NCBI GenBank assembly: GCA_021841985.1
Contig: JAKCCP010000042.1
Location: 1-23,766, forward strand
Length of the DNA: 23,766 nt
Origin: Pseudomonadota bacterium
GTDB taxonomy: Bacteria > Pseudomonadota > Alphaproteobacteria > Acetobacterales > Acetobacteraceae
Direction: 5' to 3'
A program made the translations under genes and the position numbers. Positions 1 through 9,830 of the stretch are shown in pieces. The notes below the pieces were generated by a model, which saw only the letters and a program-made list of their open reading frames with translations, had not been told where the DNA came from and made no database searches. Within the stretch, counting starts at the first letter, position 1; each line of letters starts with the position of its first letter.

Positions 1-1545
<1,545 letters not shown>

Positions 1546-1666
1546 CAAAACCTCCTCAGGGCAGCCAGATGCGGTCTGCCCGGTTTCCTCATGCGGGAGC
1601 GGCGCAACAACCGCCGCCTGGCGCGCCGTGCGTCCCACCTGGGGCACACCATCGCACCGTTCTTAT

Positions 1667-1698
1667 CGGATATCGGCAGGACGCTGATGTCGCGCAAG
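1667..1698 (-). promoter_or_regulatory. Candidate heat-shock (sigma-32) promoter for lon
   Basis: On the minus strand CTTG (1698-1695) is followed after 18 bases by CCGATATCCG (1676-1667). The alphaproteobacterial sigma-32 consensus is usually given as CTTG-N17/18-CYTATNTNNG. The match is complete in the first box and 9 of 10 in the second. It sits about 120 bases upstream of the lon ATG, and lon is a classic heat-shock gene. The match was made by eye and no start site is known. Confidence 0.5.
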
Positions 1699-1730
1699 AT
1701 CTTGACATGCGCCCGCGCCACTTGCGCGCC

Positions 1731-2984
1731 TCAGGCGCTGGTCTCGGCCCGCTCCTTGCCATAGAGGAAGAGCGGGTTGGAGCGGCCCTCCGCGACCTCG
1801 CGGTTGATCACCACCTCCTCCACCCCGTCGAGGCCGGGGAGGTCGAACATGGTGGACAGCAGGATGGACTCCATGATCGAGCGGAGACCGCGCGCGCCGG
1901 TCTTGCGGCCGATGGCGCGCACCGCGACCGCCTTCATCGCGTCCTCGGTAAAGGTGAGCTTCACCCCCTCCATCTCGAACAAACGGGCGTATTGCTTGAC
2001 CAGCGCGTTCTTGGGCTTGGTCAGGATTTCCATCAGGGCCGCCTCATCGAGGTCGTCGAGGGTGGCGACCACCGGCAGACGGCCGATGAATTCCGGGATC
2101 AGCCCGAAACGAAGCAGATCCTCGGGTTCAACCTCGCGCAGGATATCGCCCATTCGCCGCTCGTCGCTGGCGCGAACCTCGGCGCCATAGCCGATGCCCG
2201 CGCCCTTGCCGCGGGCGCCGATGATCTTCTCCAGCCCGGCAAACGCCCCACCGCAGACGAAGAGAATATTGGTGGTGTCGACCTGCAGGAATTCCTGCTG
2301 GGGATGCTTGCGCCCGCCCTGCGGCGGCACCGAGGCGACGGTGCCCTCCATGATCTTGAGCAGCGCCTGCTGCACGCCCTCGCCGCTGACGTCGCGGGTG
2401 ATCGAGGGATTATCCGATTTGCGGCTGATTTTATCGACCTCGTCGATATAGACGATGCCGCGCTGCGCCCGCTCGACATTGTAGTCCGCCGCCTGGAGCA
2501 GTTTGAGAATGATGTTCTCGACATCCTCGCCGACATAGCCAGCCTCGGTCAGCGTTGTCGCATCCGCCATCGTGAAGGGCACATCGAGGATGCGCGCCAG
2601 CGTCTGGGCGAGCAGGGTCTTGCCCGAGCCGGTCGGACCGACCAGCAGGATGTTCGACTTCGCGATCTCGACGTCGTTGTTCTTCTGACCGTGCGCAAGG
2701 CGCTTATAGTGGTTGTGGACGGCGACGCTCAGCACTTTCTTGGCGTGGGCCTGGCCGATCACATAATCGTCGAGAACCTTGCAGATCTCCTTGGGTGTCG
2801 GCACGCCATCGCGCGACTTCACGAGATGCGTCTTGTGCTCCTCGCGGATGATATCCATGCACAGCTCGACGCATTCATCGCAGATGAACACTGTCGGGCC
2901 AGCGATGAGCTTGCGCACCTCATGCTGCGACTTGCCACAGAACGAGCAGTAGAGCGTGTTTTTCGAGTCACTTGATTTACTCAT
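1731..2984 (-). CDS. clpX: ClpX, ATPase/unfoldase subunit of the ClpXP protease
   Basis: The 417-residue length is normal for ClpX. This AAA+ ring unfolds tagged substrates and feeds them to ClpP in the cytoplasm. The N-terminal zinc-binding domain has Cys13, Cys16, Cys35 and Cys38. Walker A GPTGSGKT is at 116-123, pore-1 loop GYVGED at 149-154 and Walker [10 protein letters not shown] at 177-185. The RKH region follows near 225, and sensor/arginine residues appear in the usual order. The ClpP-docking loop reads IGYGA at 264-268, where E. coli ClpX has IGFGA. The start codon is preceded by GGGAG at 6 bases. The gene lies downstream of clpP in the same direction, with 258 bp between them that contain a candidate promoter, so clpX can be expressed independently of clpP. 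Confidence 0.98.
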   Translation of the reverse strand: MSKSSDSKNTLYCSFCGKSQHEVRKLIAGPTVFICDECVELCMDIIREEHKTHLVKSRDGVPTPKEICKVLDDYVIGQAHAKKVLSVAVHNHYKRLAHGQKNNDVEIAKSNILLVGPTGSGKTLLAQTLARILDVPFTMADATTLTEAGYVGEDVENIILKLLQAADYNVERAQRGIVYIDEVDKISRKSDNPSITRDVSGEGVQQALLKIMEGTVASVPPQGGRKHPQQEFLQVDTTNILFVCGGAFAGLEKIIGARGKGAGIGYGAEVRASDERRMGDILREVEPEDLLRFGLIPEFIGRLPVVATLDDLDEAALMEILTKPKNALVKQYARLFEMEGVKLTFTEDAMKAVAVRAIGRKTGARGLRSIMESILLSTMFDLPGLDGVEEVVINREVAEGRSNPLFLYGKERAETSA

Positions 2985-3023
2985 GCCAACTCCCGCCCCG
3001 ACCCACCGGGGATCAACGCCCCA

Positions 3024-3052
3024 ACTCTAGCCCCCGAGACCCTTGACAACAA
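3024..3052 (-). promoter_or_regulatory. Candidate housekeeping promoter for clpX
   Basis: On the minus strand TTGTTG (3052-3047) and TAGAGT (3029-3024) are separated by 17 bases. This would start transcription roughly 30 bases before the clpX ATG at 2984. It is the best sigma-70-like pair seen in the clpP-clpX gap, and the match is moderate. Confidence 0.4.
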
Positions 3053-3187
3053 GCGTCGCGAAGAGATTGAGAACAAAACTAAAACTCCACCCGGAAAACA
3101 TCGCGACGGAAGCCTCCTCAAGGGGCGCGCAACGGCGTCCCGCATGGGGACGCAAGACGCCCGAGGATCGTGCGCGCGGCGAGCGGC

Positions 3188-3235
3188 GCGGCGCCGCCGG
3201 AGCGGCGCGGAGGCGCCGCACCCCGGAGCGGCGCG
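3188..3235. repeat. GC-rich inverted and direct repeats just after clpP
   Basis: GCGGCGCC (3188-3195) and GGCGCCGC (3212-3219) form an 8-bp stem with a 16-base loop. CCGGAGCGGCGCG occurs twice as a direct repeat (3197-3209 and 3223-3235). The structure begins about 10 bases beyond the clpP stop codon and could slow or end clpP transcription or protect the mRNA. No T-run follows on the minus strand, so it is not a textbook intrinsic terminator. Confidence 0.45.
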
Positions 3236-3242
3236 CGCGATG

Positions 3243-3884
3243 TCACGTCTTGGTGCCTTCGGCGGGAACGGGGCGGTTTTCCACGACCTCGTCGACCAGG
3301 CCGAAATCGCGCGCCTCCTCGGCCGACATATAGGCGTCGCGCTCCAGCCGGCGCTCGATCGCCTCGAGTGGCTGGCCAGTGTGGCGGACATAGATATCGT
3401 TGAGACGCTTGCGCAATGTCAGGATCTCGCGCGCCTGGATCTCGATGTCGGTCGCCTGGCCTTGCGCGCCACCGGAGGGCTGATGCACCATGATGCGCGC
3501 ATTGGGCAGCGCGAAGCGCTTGTTTTTCGCCCCGGCGCAGAGCAGGAGGCTGCCCATCGAGGCCGCCTGGCCAACGCACACCGTGCTCACCGGGCTGCGG
3601 ATATACTGCATGGTGTCGTAAATCGCCAGACCCGCCGAAACCACCCCACCCGGGCTGTTGATATAGAACGAAATATCCTTGGCTGGGTTCTCGCTCTCCA
3701 GAAACAGCAACTGGGCACAGATCAGCGCGCTCACCTGGTCGAACACCGCCCCAGTGAGGAAGATGATCCGCTCCTTGAGCAGGCGCGAATAGATGTCAAA
3801 GGCGCGCTCGCCGCGCGCCGTCTGCTCCACCACCATCGGCACCAGCGTATTGCCGTAAACCTCGACGGGATCGCGATCCCTCAT
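3243..3884 (-). CDS. clpP: ClpP, proteolytic subunit of ClpXP/ClpAP
   Basis: This serine peptidase forms the tetradecameric barrel that degrades proteins unfolded by ClpX or ClpA. The 213-residue length is typical. The catalytic triad is visible: Ser109 in GQAASMGS, His134 in MVHQPSGG and Asp183 in [11 protein letters not shown]. The substrate-groove segment [11 protein letters not shown] lies at about 75-85. The ATG at 3884 has GAGG 2 bases upstream and a GGGGGGAAG stretch slightly further up. The gene sits between tig and clpX, the common alphaproteobacterial order. The 95-bp gap after tig contains a candidate promoter. Confidence 0.98.
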   Translation of the reverse strand: MRDRDPVEVYGNTLVPMVVEQTARGERAFDIYSRLLKERIIFLTGAVFDQVSALICAQLLFLESENPAKDISFYINSPGGVVSAGLAIYDTMQYIRSPVSTVCVGQAASMGSLLLCAGAKNKRFALPNARIMVHQPSGGAQGQATDIEIQAREILTLRKRLNDIYVRHTGQPLEAIERRLERDAYMSAEEARDFGLVDEVVENRPVPAEGTKT

Positions 3885-3947
3885 GCCTCGTGCTTCCCCC
3901 CACGAGCAGGCCGCAGCCGGTGCGCTGATTACTGTGATCCGGAAAGG

Positions 3948-3976
3948 TAAATAGGAAGCTGACGCGGCCCTGCCAA
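3948..3976 (-). promoter_or_regulatory. Candidate promoter for clpP, just after the tig stop codon
   Basis: On the minus strand TTGGCA (3976-3971) is followed after 17 bases by TATTTA (3953-3948). The -35 box matches TTGACA at 5 of 6 positions and the -10 box is weak. The predicted leader to the clpP ATG is about 57 bases. It begins within 10 bases of the tig stop codon, so clpP may be both co-transcribed with tig and independently expressed. Confidence 0.4.
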
Positions 3977-3979
3977 TGC

Positions 3980-5311
3980 TTAGCCTTCGGCAGCGGTACT
4001 CAGCTCCTCGGCAGATACCGTCTTGTCCTCCGGTTTGGCCAACGCGATCAGGAAATCGACGACTTTTTCCTCGAAGATCGGCCCCCGCAGGGTTTCGGCA
4101 AGCTGTGGATTCTTGCGAAGCATTTCGAGAATCTGCGCCTCCTGTCCGCGATAGCGCGCCGCCTCCTGGCGCATCGCCCGGTTCATCTCGTCATCGCCGA
4201 CCGAAATATTATGCGCCCGCCCGATCTCGGCCAATAGCAGGCCAAGCCGTACCCGGCGCTCGGCAATGGCGCGATATTCGGCCTTCAGGCTGGTCTCGTC
4301 CTTCGCCGCGTCCTCGGCATCGAGCCGTCCGGCGGTGCGGTCGGCCTCGAGCCGCGCCCAGATCTGGGCGAACTCAGCCTCCACCATGCCTTCGGGCACC
4401 GGGAAGGAAACCCGCTCGGCGAGCTGGTCGAGCAGTTGCCGTTTGAGGTTCAGCCGCGCGAGCTGCTCATATTCGCGGCCGATCTGCCGCCCGACGGTCT
4501 CGCGCAATTCATCGAGACTGTCGAAGCCGATGCGCTCGGCGAAGGCGGCATCGATCTCAGGCAGCACGACACGCGCGAGCTTCTTGGCGGTGATATCGAA
4601 CACCGCCTCCTTGCCGGCAAGATCCTTGACGCCATAGGTCTCGGGAAAGCGCACCGTGATCGACCGTGTCTCGCCCGGCGCCAGCCCTTCAAGCTGCTCG
4701 CTAAAGCCGGGAATGAACCCCTCGCCGCCGACCTCGACCTCCATGTCGCTCGCGGTGCCGCCGGCGAAGGGGACGCCATCGACACGGCCGATAAAATCGA
4801 GCGTCAATACTTCCCCCCTGACCGCCGGGCGCGGCGCCTCGACCGGCTCCAGCCGGCGCTGGCGGGTCGCCATCTCGGCCAGCACCTTGTCGATTGCCTC
4901 TGGCGCCACCTCGGCCTTGAGCCGGGTGAGCGAGAGGGTGGAAAAATCCGGCGGAACAATCTCGGGCAGCACCTCGAGCGCCAGGGTGAACTCGACATCG
5001 CGCCCCGGCGCCGGAGCCGCATCGCCGGCGAGATCGACTTTCGGCTGCATCGCTGGGCGCAGGCCGCGCTCGGCGAAAATCCGCTGCATCGCCTCGCTCA
5101 CGCTCTGGTCGAGCACCTCGCCCGTCACCGCGCTGCCAAACCGCTGCCGGAGAATAGGCAGCGGCACCTTGCCGGGGCGGAAGCCGGGCAGTGTCAGGGT
5201 CTTGCCAAGCTCGACCAGCCGGCTCATCCGGCGCTCCTCGATGGCGGCCGCCGGCAGCACCACGGTATAAGCGCGCTTGAGCCCTTCGGAGAGCGTCTCG
5301 GTAACCTGCAT
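3980..5311 (-). CDS. tig: Trigger factor, ribosome-associated chaperone
   Basis: Trigger factor binds ribosomal protein L23 at the exit tunnel and shields nascent chains; it also has prolyl isomerase activity. The 443-residue product has the N-terminal ribosome-binding signature GFRPGKVP at residues 43-50. An FKBP-type PPIase domain follows at about 166-245 ([36 protein letters not shown]), then a helical C-terminal chaperone domain. I chose the ATG at 5311 ([10 protein letters not shown]), where family similarity begins. The frame stays open further upstream only because it runs through the tRNA-Leu gene. An in-frame GTG directly before this ATG is an alternative with better spacing from an AGGGA sequence. 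The gene starts 36 bases after the tRNA and may share its transcript. Confidence 0.96.
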   Translation of the reverse strand: MQVTETLSEGLKRAYTVVLPAAAIEERRMSRLVELGKTLTLPGFRPGKVPLPILRQRFGSAVTGEVLDQSVSEAMQRIFAERGLRPAMQPKVDLAGDAAPAPGRDVEFTLALEVLPEIVPPDFSTLSLTRLKAEVAPEAIDKVLAEMATRQRRLEPVEAPRPAVRGEVLTLDFIGRVDGVPFAGGTASDMEVEVGGEGFIPGFSEQLEGLAPGETRSITVRFPETYGVKDLAGKEAVFDITAKKLARVVLPEIDAAFAERIGFDSLDELRETVGRQIGREYEQLARLNLKRQLLDQLAERVSFPVPEGMVEAEFAQIWARLEADRTAGRLDAEDAAKDETSLKAEYRAIAERRVRLGLLLAEIGRAHNISVGDDEMNRAMRQEAARYRGQEAQILEMLRKNPQLAETLRGPIFEEKVVDFLIALAKPEDKTVSAEELSTAAEG

Positions 5312-5347
5312 CACCCTTGGAAATCCCTGTTGAGCCAGACGGCCGGG

Positions 5348-5432
<85 letters not shown>

Positions 5433-5453
5433 GAGCGCGGCCGTGCGGTGCGC

Positions 5454-5482
5454 CACATAGCGCAGCCGGCGCGCCGCCACAA
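5454..5482 (-). promoter_or_regulatory. Candidate promoter for tRNA-Leu and tig
   Basis: On the minus strand TTGTGG (5482-5477) and TATGTG (5459-5454) are separated by 17 bases. The predicted start is within about 15 bases of the tRNA 5' end. Both boxes are imperfect, so position is the main argument. Confidence 0.3.
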
Positions 5483-5546
5483 GCGCCGGGCGCTGGGCAA
5501 GAGCCGCGAAACGCGGCACAATTGCCCCGCAACCCCGGAGCCGCCG

Positions 5547-7934
5547 ATGTCGCGCGTCTTGCCAATCCTCGCCCCACCCGCTCGTCCCGCCACGCCCGAC
5601 CTCGCACTGCTCAGCGCGATCGAGCGCAAGCTGCTCTGGCTCTCGGCCTGGATGATCCATCACGCCAACCATATCCGGCCCAACCGCGACGGGCTCAAGG
5701 TCGGCGGCCATCAGGCCTCTTGCGCCTCGGTCACCGCGATCATGACGGCGCTCTATTTCGCCCTGCTCCGCCCCGCGGACCGGGTTGCGGTGAAGCCGCA
5801 TGCGGCGCCGGTCTTCCACGCCGTCAATTATCTCTATGGCCGCCTCCCACGCGAGCGGCTGACCAGCCTGCGCGCCTTCGGCGGGTTACAATCCTATCCG
5901 AGCCGCCTCAAGGACGGCGCCGAGGTCGATTTCTCCACCGGCTCGGTCGGGCTCGGCGTGGCGCTCACCAGTTTCGCCGCCCTGATGCAGGACTACGTCC
6001 ATCAGCACGGCCTCGCCCGCCCCGGCCTCGCGCCGGGCCGCCAGATCGCCATCGCCGGCGATGCCGAGCTTGACGAGGGCAATATCTACGAGGCGCTGCT
6101 CGAAGGCTGGAAACATGATGTCCGCGATGTCTGGTGGATCATCGACTACAACCGCCAGAGCCTCGATTCGGTGGTGCCCGATCGCCTGTTCGGTCGCATC
6201 GAGGGCCTGTTCCGCGACATGGGCTGGAATGTCGTCACCCTCAAATACGGCCACCGGCTGGAGCGCGCCTTCGCCAAGCCCGGCGGCGAGGCGCTGCGGC
6301 GCTGGATCGATGACTGCCCGAACAGCCTCTATGCCGCTCTCACCTTCCAGGGTGGCGCCGCCTGGCGGCAGGCGGTGCTCGCCGATCTCGGGCGCTCGAC
6401 CGAGATAAGGGCGCTGCTCGACCCGCTCGGCGATGACGATCTCGCCGCCCTGATGACCAATCTCGGCGGCCACGACATCGCCGCCATCATCGAGACGCTG
6501 CGCGCCGCGGCGGCCTCGGGCGACCAGCCAACCTGCTTCATCGCCTACACCATCAAGGGCATGGGTCTGCCCTTCGCCGGCCACAAGGACAACCACGCCG
6601 GGCTGATGACGCGCGAGCAGATGGCCGAATTCCGCGCCCGCATGAATATCCGCGACGGCCATGAACTCGATCCCTTCGAAGGACTCGCGGTGGCGCCCGA
6701 GGAACTCCGCCGCTTCATCGCCACCCGCCCCTTCGCCACCCCGCTCGCCCCCGAGGGAAGGCGGCTATCGGCACCGGTAGTCACGGTACCGGCGGTCTTG
6801 CCGCTGCCCCCCCGTCTGGCCGGGCGGATGCTTTCCACCCAGGCGGGGTTTGGCGAGATTCTCGCCGAGATCGGCCGGGGCAAAGGCGAATGCGCCGATC
6901 TCGCCCGCCGCATCCTGACGTCCAGCCCCGATGTCACCGTCTCGACCAGCCTCGGGCCCTGGGTCAACCGCCGCGGGCTCTACGATCGCCATACCCGCAA
7001 CGACGTGTTCCGCGACGCCAAGCTCGCCTCCGCCCAGCGCTGGGGCATGAGCCCCGCCGGCCAGCATATCGAACTTGGCATCGCCGAGCAGAATCTGTTC
7101 CTCCTGCTCGACGCCGCCGGCTTGCAGCATGGCCTCAATGGCGCCCGCCTGTTGCCGATCGGCACAGTCTATGACCCCTTCGTCAATCGCGGCCTCGATG
7201 CGCTGATCTATGCTTGCTACCAGGATGCCCGTTTCCTCTTGGTTTCAACCCCTTCGGGGCTGACGCTGGCGCCCGAGGGCGGCCAGCACCAATCGATCAA
7301 CACGCCCTTGATCGGCATCGGCGCCGACAAACTCGCCGCCTTCGAGCCCGCCCATGTCGATGAACTCGCGATCCTGCTGCGCCATGCCTTCGTCCATATG
7401 CAGGAACCCGAGGGCTCGGCGGTCTGGCTGCGGCTGTCCACCCGTGCGCTCAGGCAGCCCGAGCGCACGCTCGATCCGCACGCGGTGATCGCCGGCGGGC
7501 ATTGGGTCGTGCCTCCGCGCCCAGGCGCCCGCATCGCACTCGCCTATCAGGGAGCGGTCGCCCCCGAGGTCGAAGCCGCCTTCGCGGAGCTGCACGACGA
7601 GGAGGAAAGCGCGGGTCTCTTGGCGCTGACCAGCCCCGACCGGCTGCATGCTGGCTGGCTCGCCGCCCTCGCGGCGCGGCGCGAGGGGGCGCGCGACGCC
7701 TCGTGCCATATCGAGCGCCTGCTCGCGCCGCTCGATGCGCGGGCCAGCCTGGTCAGCGTGCTCGATGGCCATCCCGCCGCCCATGCCTGGCTCGGCGCGG
7801 TGCGCGGCCAGCGCGTGGTGCCGCTCGGCGTCGCGCATTTCGGCCAGAGCGGCGACATCCCCGATCTCTACCGCGCCTATGGCCTTGATACCGAAGCCAT
7901 CCTGGAAGCCTGCGCTCAGGCGCTGCTTGGCTGA
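5547..7934 (+). CDS. AceE/transketolase-like thiamine diphosphate enzyme (pyruvate dehydrogenase E1-type)
   Basis: This 795-residue ThDP-dependent enzyme resembles homodimeric pyruvate dehydrogenase E1 and transketolase. The N-terminal half has DGLKVGGHQASCASV (about 48-62), AVKPHAAPVFHAV (81-93) and FSTGSVGLG (129-137). The ThDP/Mg site GDAELDEGN is at 171-179, with the partnering Asn202 in IIDYNRQSLD. The pyrimidine-binding domain has HIELGIAEQNL, where Glu514 is the expected cofactor-activating glutamate. The ATG at 5547 is preceded by GGAG at 6 bases; an upstream in-frame ATG lacks such a site. No E2 or E3 gene adjoins it, so the acceptor (lipoyl protein or sugar phosphate) cannot be read from context. 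Its end overlaps the convergent ccrM by 19 bp. The fold assignment is firm and the reaction is not. Confidence 0.85.
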   Translation: MSRVLPILAPPARPATPDLALLSAIERKLLWLSAWMIHHANHIRPNRDGLKVGGHQASCASVTAIMTALYFALLRPADRVAVKPHAAPVFHAVNYLYGRLPRERLTSLRAFGGLQSYPSRLKDGAEVDFSTGSVGLGVALTSFAALMQDYVHQHGLARPGLAPGRQIAIAGDAELDEGNIYEALLEGWKHDVRDVWWIIDYNRQSLDSVVPDRLFGRIEGLFRDMGWNVVTLKYGHRLERAFAKPGGEALRRWIDDCPNSLYAALTFQGGAAWRQAVLADLGRSTEIRALLDPLGDDDLAALMTNLGGHDIAAIIETLRAAAASGDQPTCFIAYTIKGMGLPFAGHKDNHAGLMTREQMAEFRARMNIRDGHELDPFEGLAVAPEELRRFIATRPFATPLAPEGRRLSAPVVTVPAVLPLPPRLAGRMLSTQAGFGEILAEIGRGKGECADLARRILTSSPDVTVSTSLGPWVNRRGLYDRHTRNDVFRDAKLASAQRWGMSPAGQHIELGIAEQNLFLLLDAAGLQHGLNGARLLPIGTVYDPFVNRGLDALIYACYQDARFLLVSTPSGLTLAPEGGQHQSINTPLIGIGADKLAAFEPAHVDELAILLRHAFVHMQEPEGSAVWLRLSTRALRQPERTLDPHAVIAGGHWVVPPRPGARIALAYQGAVAPEVEAAFAELHDEEESAGLLALTSPDRLHAGWLAALAARREGARDASCHIERLLAPLDARASLVSVLDGHPAAHAWLGAVRGQRVVPLGVAHFGQSGDIPDLYRAYGLDTEAILEACAQALLG

Positions 7935-9094
7935 GGCAGGGGGATGATGGTGGCGCCGCGCCCGGTCTCCGGCTCGGGCGGCTCCACCTCATGGCGCCGC
8001 GCCGCCGCGGCGTGTTCGCCGCGCAGCACGTCAAGCGGGATCAGGCCACCGTCGCGCTCGATATGCCAGAATACCCAGCCATTGCAGGAGGGCGCGTTCT
8101 GTAGCACCGCGCCGACGCGATGGATCGAGCCCCGCACCATCTCGCCCGCCCCGGCCTCCGCCTGTAGCGTGCCATCCGCCGCCACCAGCGCCGAAAGCCG
8201 CCGGGCGCGATCATGCAGGCGCGCACCGGGCGGCACCAACCCCTGCTCGACCAGGCTGCCGAAGGGAATCCGCGCCGCCTCGCGCTTCGAAGGCGTGATC
8301 GCGATCCCCTCGGCCGGCGCTGCGCGCACCTTGCGCACCCGCCCGATCGCCGCCTCGGCATAAGCGGGGTGCCGCTCGATGCCGATGAAATGCCGCCCCA
8401 GCCGCTTCGCCACCGCCGCCGTGGTGCCGGTGCCGAGAAACGGATCGAGCACAATCTCCCCCGGTGCTGTGCTCGCCAGCAGCACGCGATGCAGCAGCGC
8501 CTCGGGCTTTTGCGTCGGATGCAGCTTGATCCCGTGCTGGTTGCGCAAACGCTCGGCGCCGGTGCAGAGCGGGATCAGCCAGTCGCTGCGCATCTGCACA
8601 TCGTCGTTCAGCGCCTTCATCGCCTGGTAATTGAAGCGATAGCGCGAATCGCGGCCGCGCGCCGCCCAGATCAGCGTCTCGTGGGCGTTGGTGAAGCGCC
8701 GGCCGCGGAAATTCGGCATCGGATTGGCCTTGCGCCAGATCACGTCATTCAGAATCCAGAAGCCGAGATCCTGCAAAATCGCGCCGAGGCGAAAGACGTT
8801 GTGATAAGCGCCGATCACCCAGATCGTGCCGTCCTTGCGCAACAGGCGGTGGCATTCCGTAAGCCAGGCGCGGGTGAAATCGTCATAGGCGGCAAAATCC
8901 TCGAAGCGGTCCCACTCTTCATCGACACCATCGACCAGGCTGTCATCGGGCCGACGCAGCGTGCCGCGCAATTGCAGGTTATACGGAGGGTCGGCGAACA
9001 CGCAGTGCACGGAGTTGCTCGGGAGCATGCCCATCAGGGTCACGCTCTCGCCCACCAGCACCTGATCAAGCGGCAATTCGAAGATGCGGTTCAC
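7916..9094 (-). CDS. ccrM: CcrM-type adenine DNA methyltransferase (GANTC)
   Basis: This beta-class N6-adenine methyltransferase is close to Caulobacter CcrM, the orphan cell-cycle enzyme that methylates GANTC after replication. The 392-residue product has the catalytic DPPYNLQL at about 35-42. It also has WVIGAYHNVFR, ILNDVIWRKANPMPNFRG and LHPTQKPEALL, and the AdoMet-binding DPFLGTGTT at 217-225. The C-terminal CcrM domain is present (IPFGSLVEQGLVPPGARL, then GSIHRVGAVLQNAPSCNGW). The start is inferred as GTG at 9094, the only suitable in-frame start after the rnhB stop. A short out-of-frame reading of 11 codons ends on a TGA that overlaps this GTG, which could couple translation. A GANTC site lies 1 base before the start codon. 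No restriction endonuclease gene adjoins it. Confidence 0.93.
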   Translation of the reverse strand: MNRIFELPLDQVLVGESVTLMGMLPSNSVHCVFADPPYNLQLRGTLRRPDDSLVDGVDEEWDRFEDFAAYDDFTRAWLTECHRLLRKDGTIWVIGAYHNVFRLGAILQDLGFWILNDVIWRKANPMPNFRGRRFTNAHETLIWAARGRDSRYRFNYQAMKALNDDVQMRSDWLIPLCTGAERLRNQHGIKLHPTQKPEALLHRVLLASTAPGEIVLDPFLGTGTTAAVAKRLGRHFIGIERHPAYAEAAIGRVRKVRAAPAEGIAITPSKREAARIPFGSLVEQGLVPPGARLHDRARRLSALVAADGTLQAEAGAGEMVRGSIHRVGAVLQNAPSCNGWVFWHIERDGGLIPLDVLRGEHAAAARRHEVEPPEPETGRGATIIPLPQPSSA

Positions 9095-9095
9095 G

Positions 9096-9100
9096 GATTC
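9096..9100. promoter_or_regulatory. GANTC site adjoining the ccrM start codon
   Basis: The plus strand reads GATTC (minus strand GAATC), one base upstream of the GTG at 9094. GANTC is the recognition sequence of the encoded methyltransferase. In Caulobacter, ccrM expression is reported to depend on methylation of GANTC sites in its promoter-leader region, so the site may be regulatory. A chance occurrence cannot be excluded. Confidence 0.5.
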
Positions 9101-9150
9101 CCGGTGGCCCTGAAAGATCGTCCCATGGTGCGGGCCAGCAGGTACTCCCG

Positions 9151-9828
9151 TCAATCGGCAATCAGCGCCCGCACGGCGGCAAAGCTCAGACGATGGTGCA
9201 GGCACGGCCCTTGCGCCACCAGCGCCGCGCGATGGGTTTTCGTCGGATAGCCGGCATTCTCCGCCCAGCCATAGGCGGGAAACCGCGCCGAGAGCCGCGC
9301 CATCAGCCGATCGCGCGCCACCTTGGCGATGATCGAGGCCGCCGCGATCGTGAGCGACCGCCGATCGCCACCGACCACGCAGACCACCGGACACGAGAGA
9401 TCGGGCGCGCGATTGCCATCGACCAGGGCATGATCCGGCAGGCGCGGCAGGCGCAAAACGGCGCGGCGCATGGCCAGAAGACTGGCGCCGAGAATGTTGC
9501 GCGCCGCAATCTCGGCGACCGAGGCCGCGCCGAGCGCGATCTCTACCCCCTCGGCGCACCGGAGCGCCGCCGCCGCCCGCTCGCGCGCCGGGGCGGAAAG
9601 TTCTTTCGAATCGCGGAGCAGCATTGTCAGGATGCGCGGCGGATCAGCGGGCAGCACCACCGCCGCCGCCAGCACCGGGCCGGCGAGCGGGCCGCGGCCG
9701 ACCTCGTCGATCCCGGCGACGCGGCCGCCCAGAGCGCGTTCGCGGGAGAGATCGGGCGCATGGGAGGAAAAAGACCAAGGGGCCTTGCCCCCTGGACCCC
9801 CACCAAAGGCAATGCCTTTGGAAACCAC
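9151..9828 (-). CDS. rnhB: Ribonuclease HII
   Basis: RNase HII cleaves RNA in RNA-DNA hybrids and excises single ribonucleotides from DNA. The core begins [18 protein letters not shown]. With a GTG start at 9828, Asp41 and Glu42 are the first catalytic pair, Asp137 ([10 protein letters not shown]) the third acidic residue and Asp173 (AKVARD) the fourth. The start is uncertain. Family similarity begins near residue 35, and the preceding ~30 codons are made of a REP-like double hairpin with no ATG in frame. The GTG at 9828 follows the stop of the upstream crotonase gene by 2 bases. A start inside the hairpin region at a rare codon is possible. The gene is in line with ccrM (56 bp downstream). 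Confidence 0.93.
   Translation of the reverse strand: MVSKGIAFGGGPGGKAPWSFSSHAPDLSRERALGGRVAGIDEVGRGPLAGPVLAAAVVLPADPPRILTMLLRDSKELSAPARERAAAALRCAEGVEIALGAASVAEIAARNILGASLLAMRRAVLRLPRLPDHALVDGNRAPDLSCPVVCVVGGDRRSLTIAAASIIAKVARDRLMARLSARFPAYGWAENAGYPTKTHRAALVAQGPCLHHRLSFAAVRALIAD
9775..9821. repeat. REP-like double hairpin at the crotonase-rnhB junction
   Basis: Two palindromes lie side by side. The 9803-9821 palindrome has perfect 8-bp arms, CCAAAGGC and GCCTTTGG, around AAT. The 9775-9795 palindrome has about 9-bp arms (CCAAGGGGC against GCCCCCTGG) with one mismatch. That mismatch would be a G-U pair in RNA from the minus strand. Paired palindromes of this type are typical of dispersed intergenic repeats in GC-rich bacteria. 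Here the unit overlaps the apparent 5' coding part of rnhB. Confidence 0.65.
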
Positions 9829-9830
9829 CC

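Noticed and set aside
1569..2975. Plus-strand open frame of 468 codons opposite clpX
   Set aside because: It is the antisense shadow of clpX, with no start signal and no family resemblance.
5448..5546. Upstream ATG for the AceE/transketolase-like gene
   Set aside because: It gives a low-complexity basic extension with no ribosome-binding site, while the ATG at 5547 has GGAG at proper spacing.
7916..7934. Possible shared terminator between the convergent ThDP enzyme and ccrM
   Set aside because: The two genes overlap tail to tail by 19 bp and no hairpin with a T-run is visible on either strand.
7916..9094. Restriction-modification system
   Set aside because: The methyltransferase has the CcrM C-terminal domain and no endonuclease gene adjoins it, so it is an orphan cell-cycle type.
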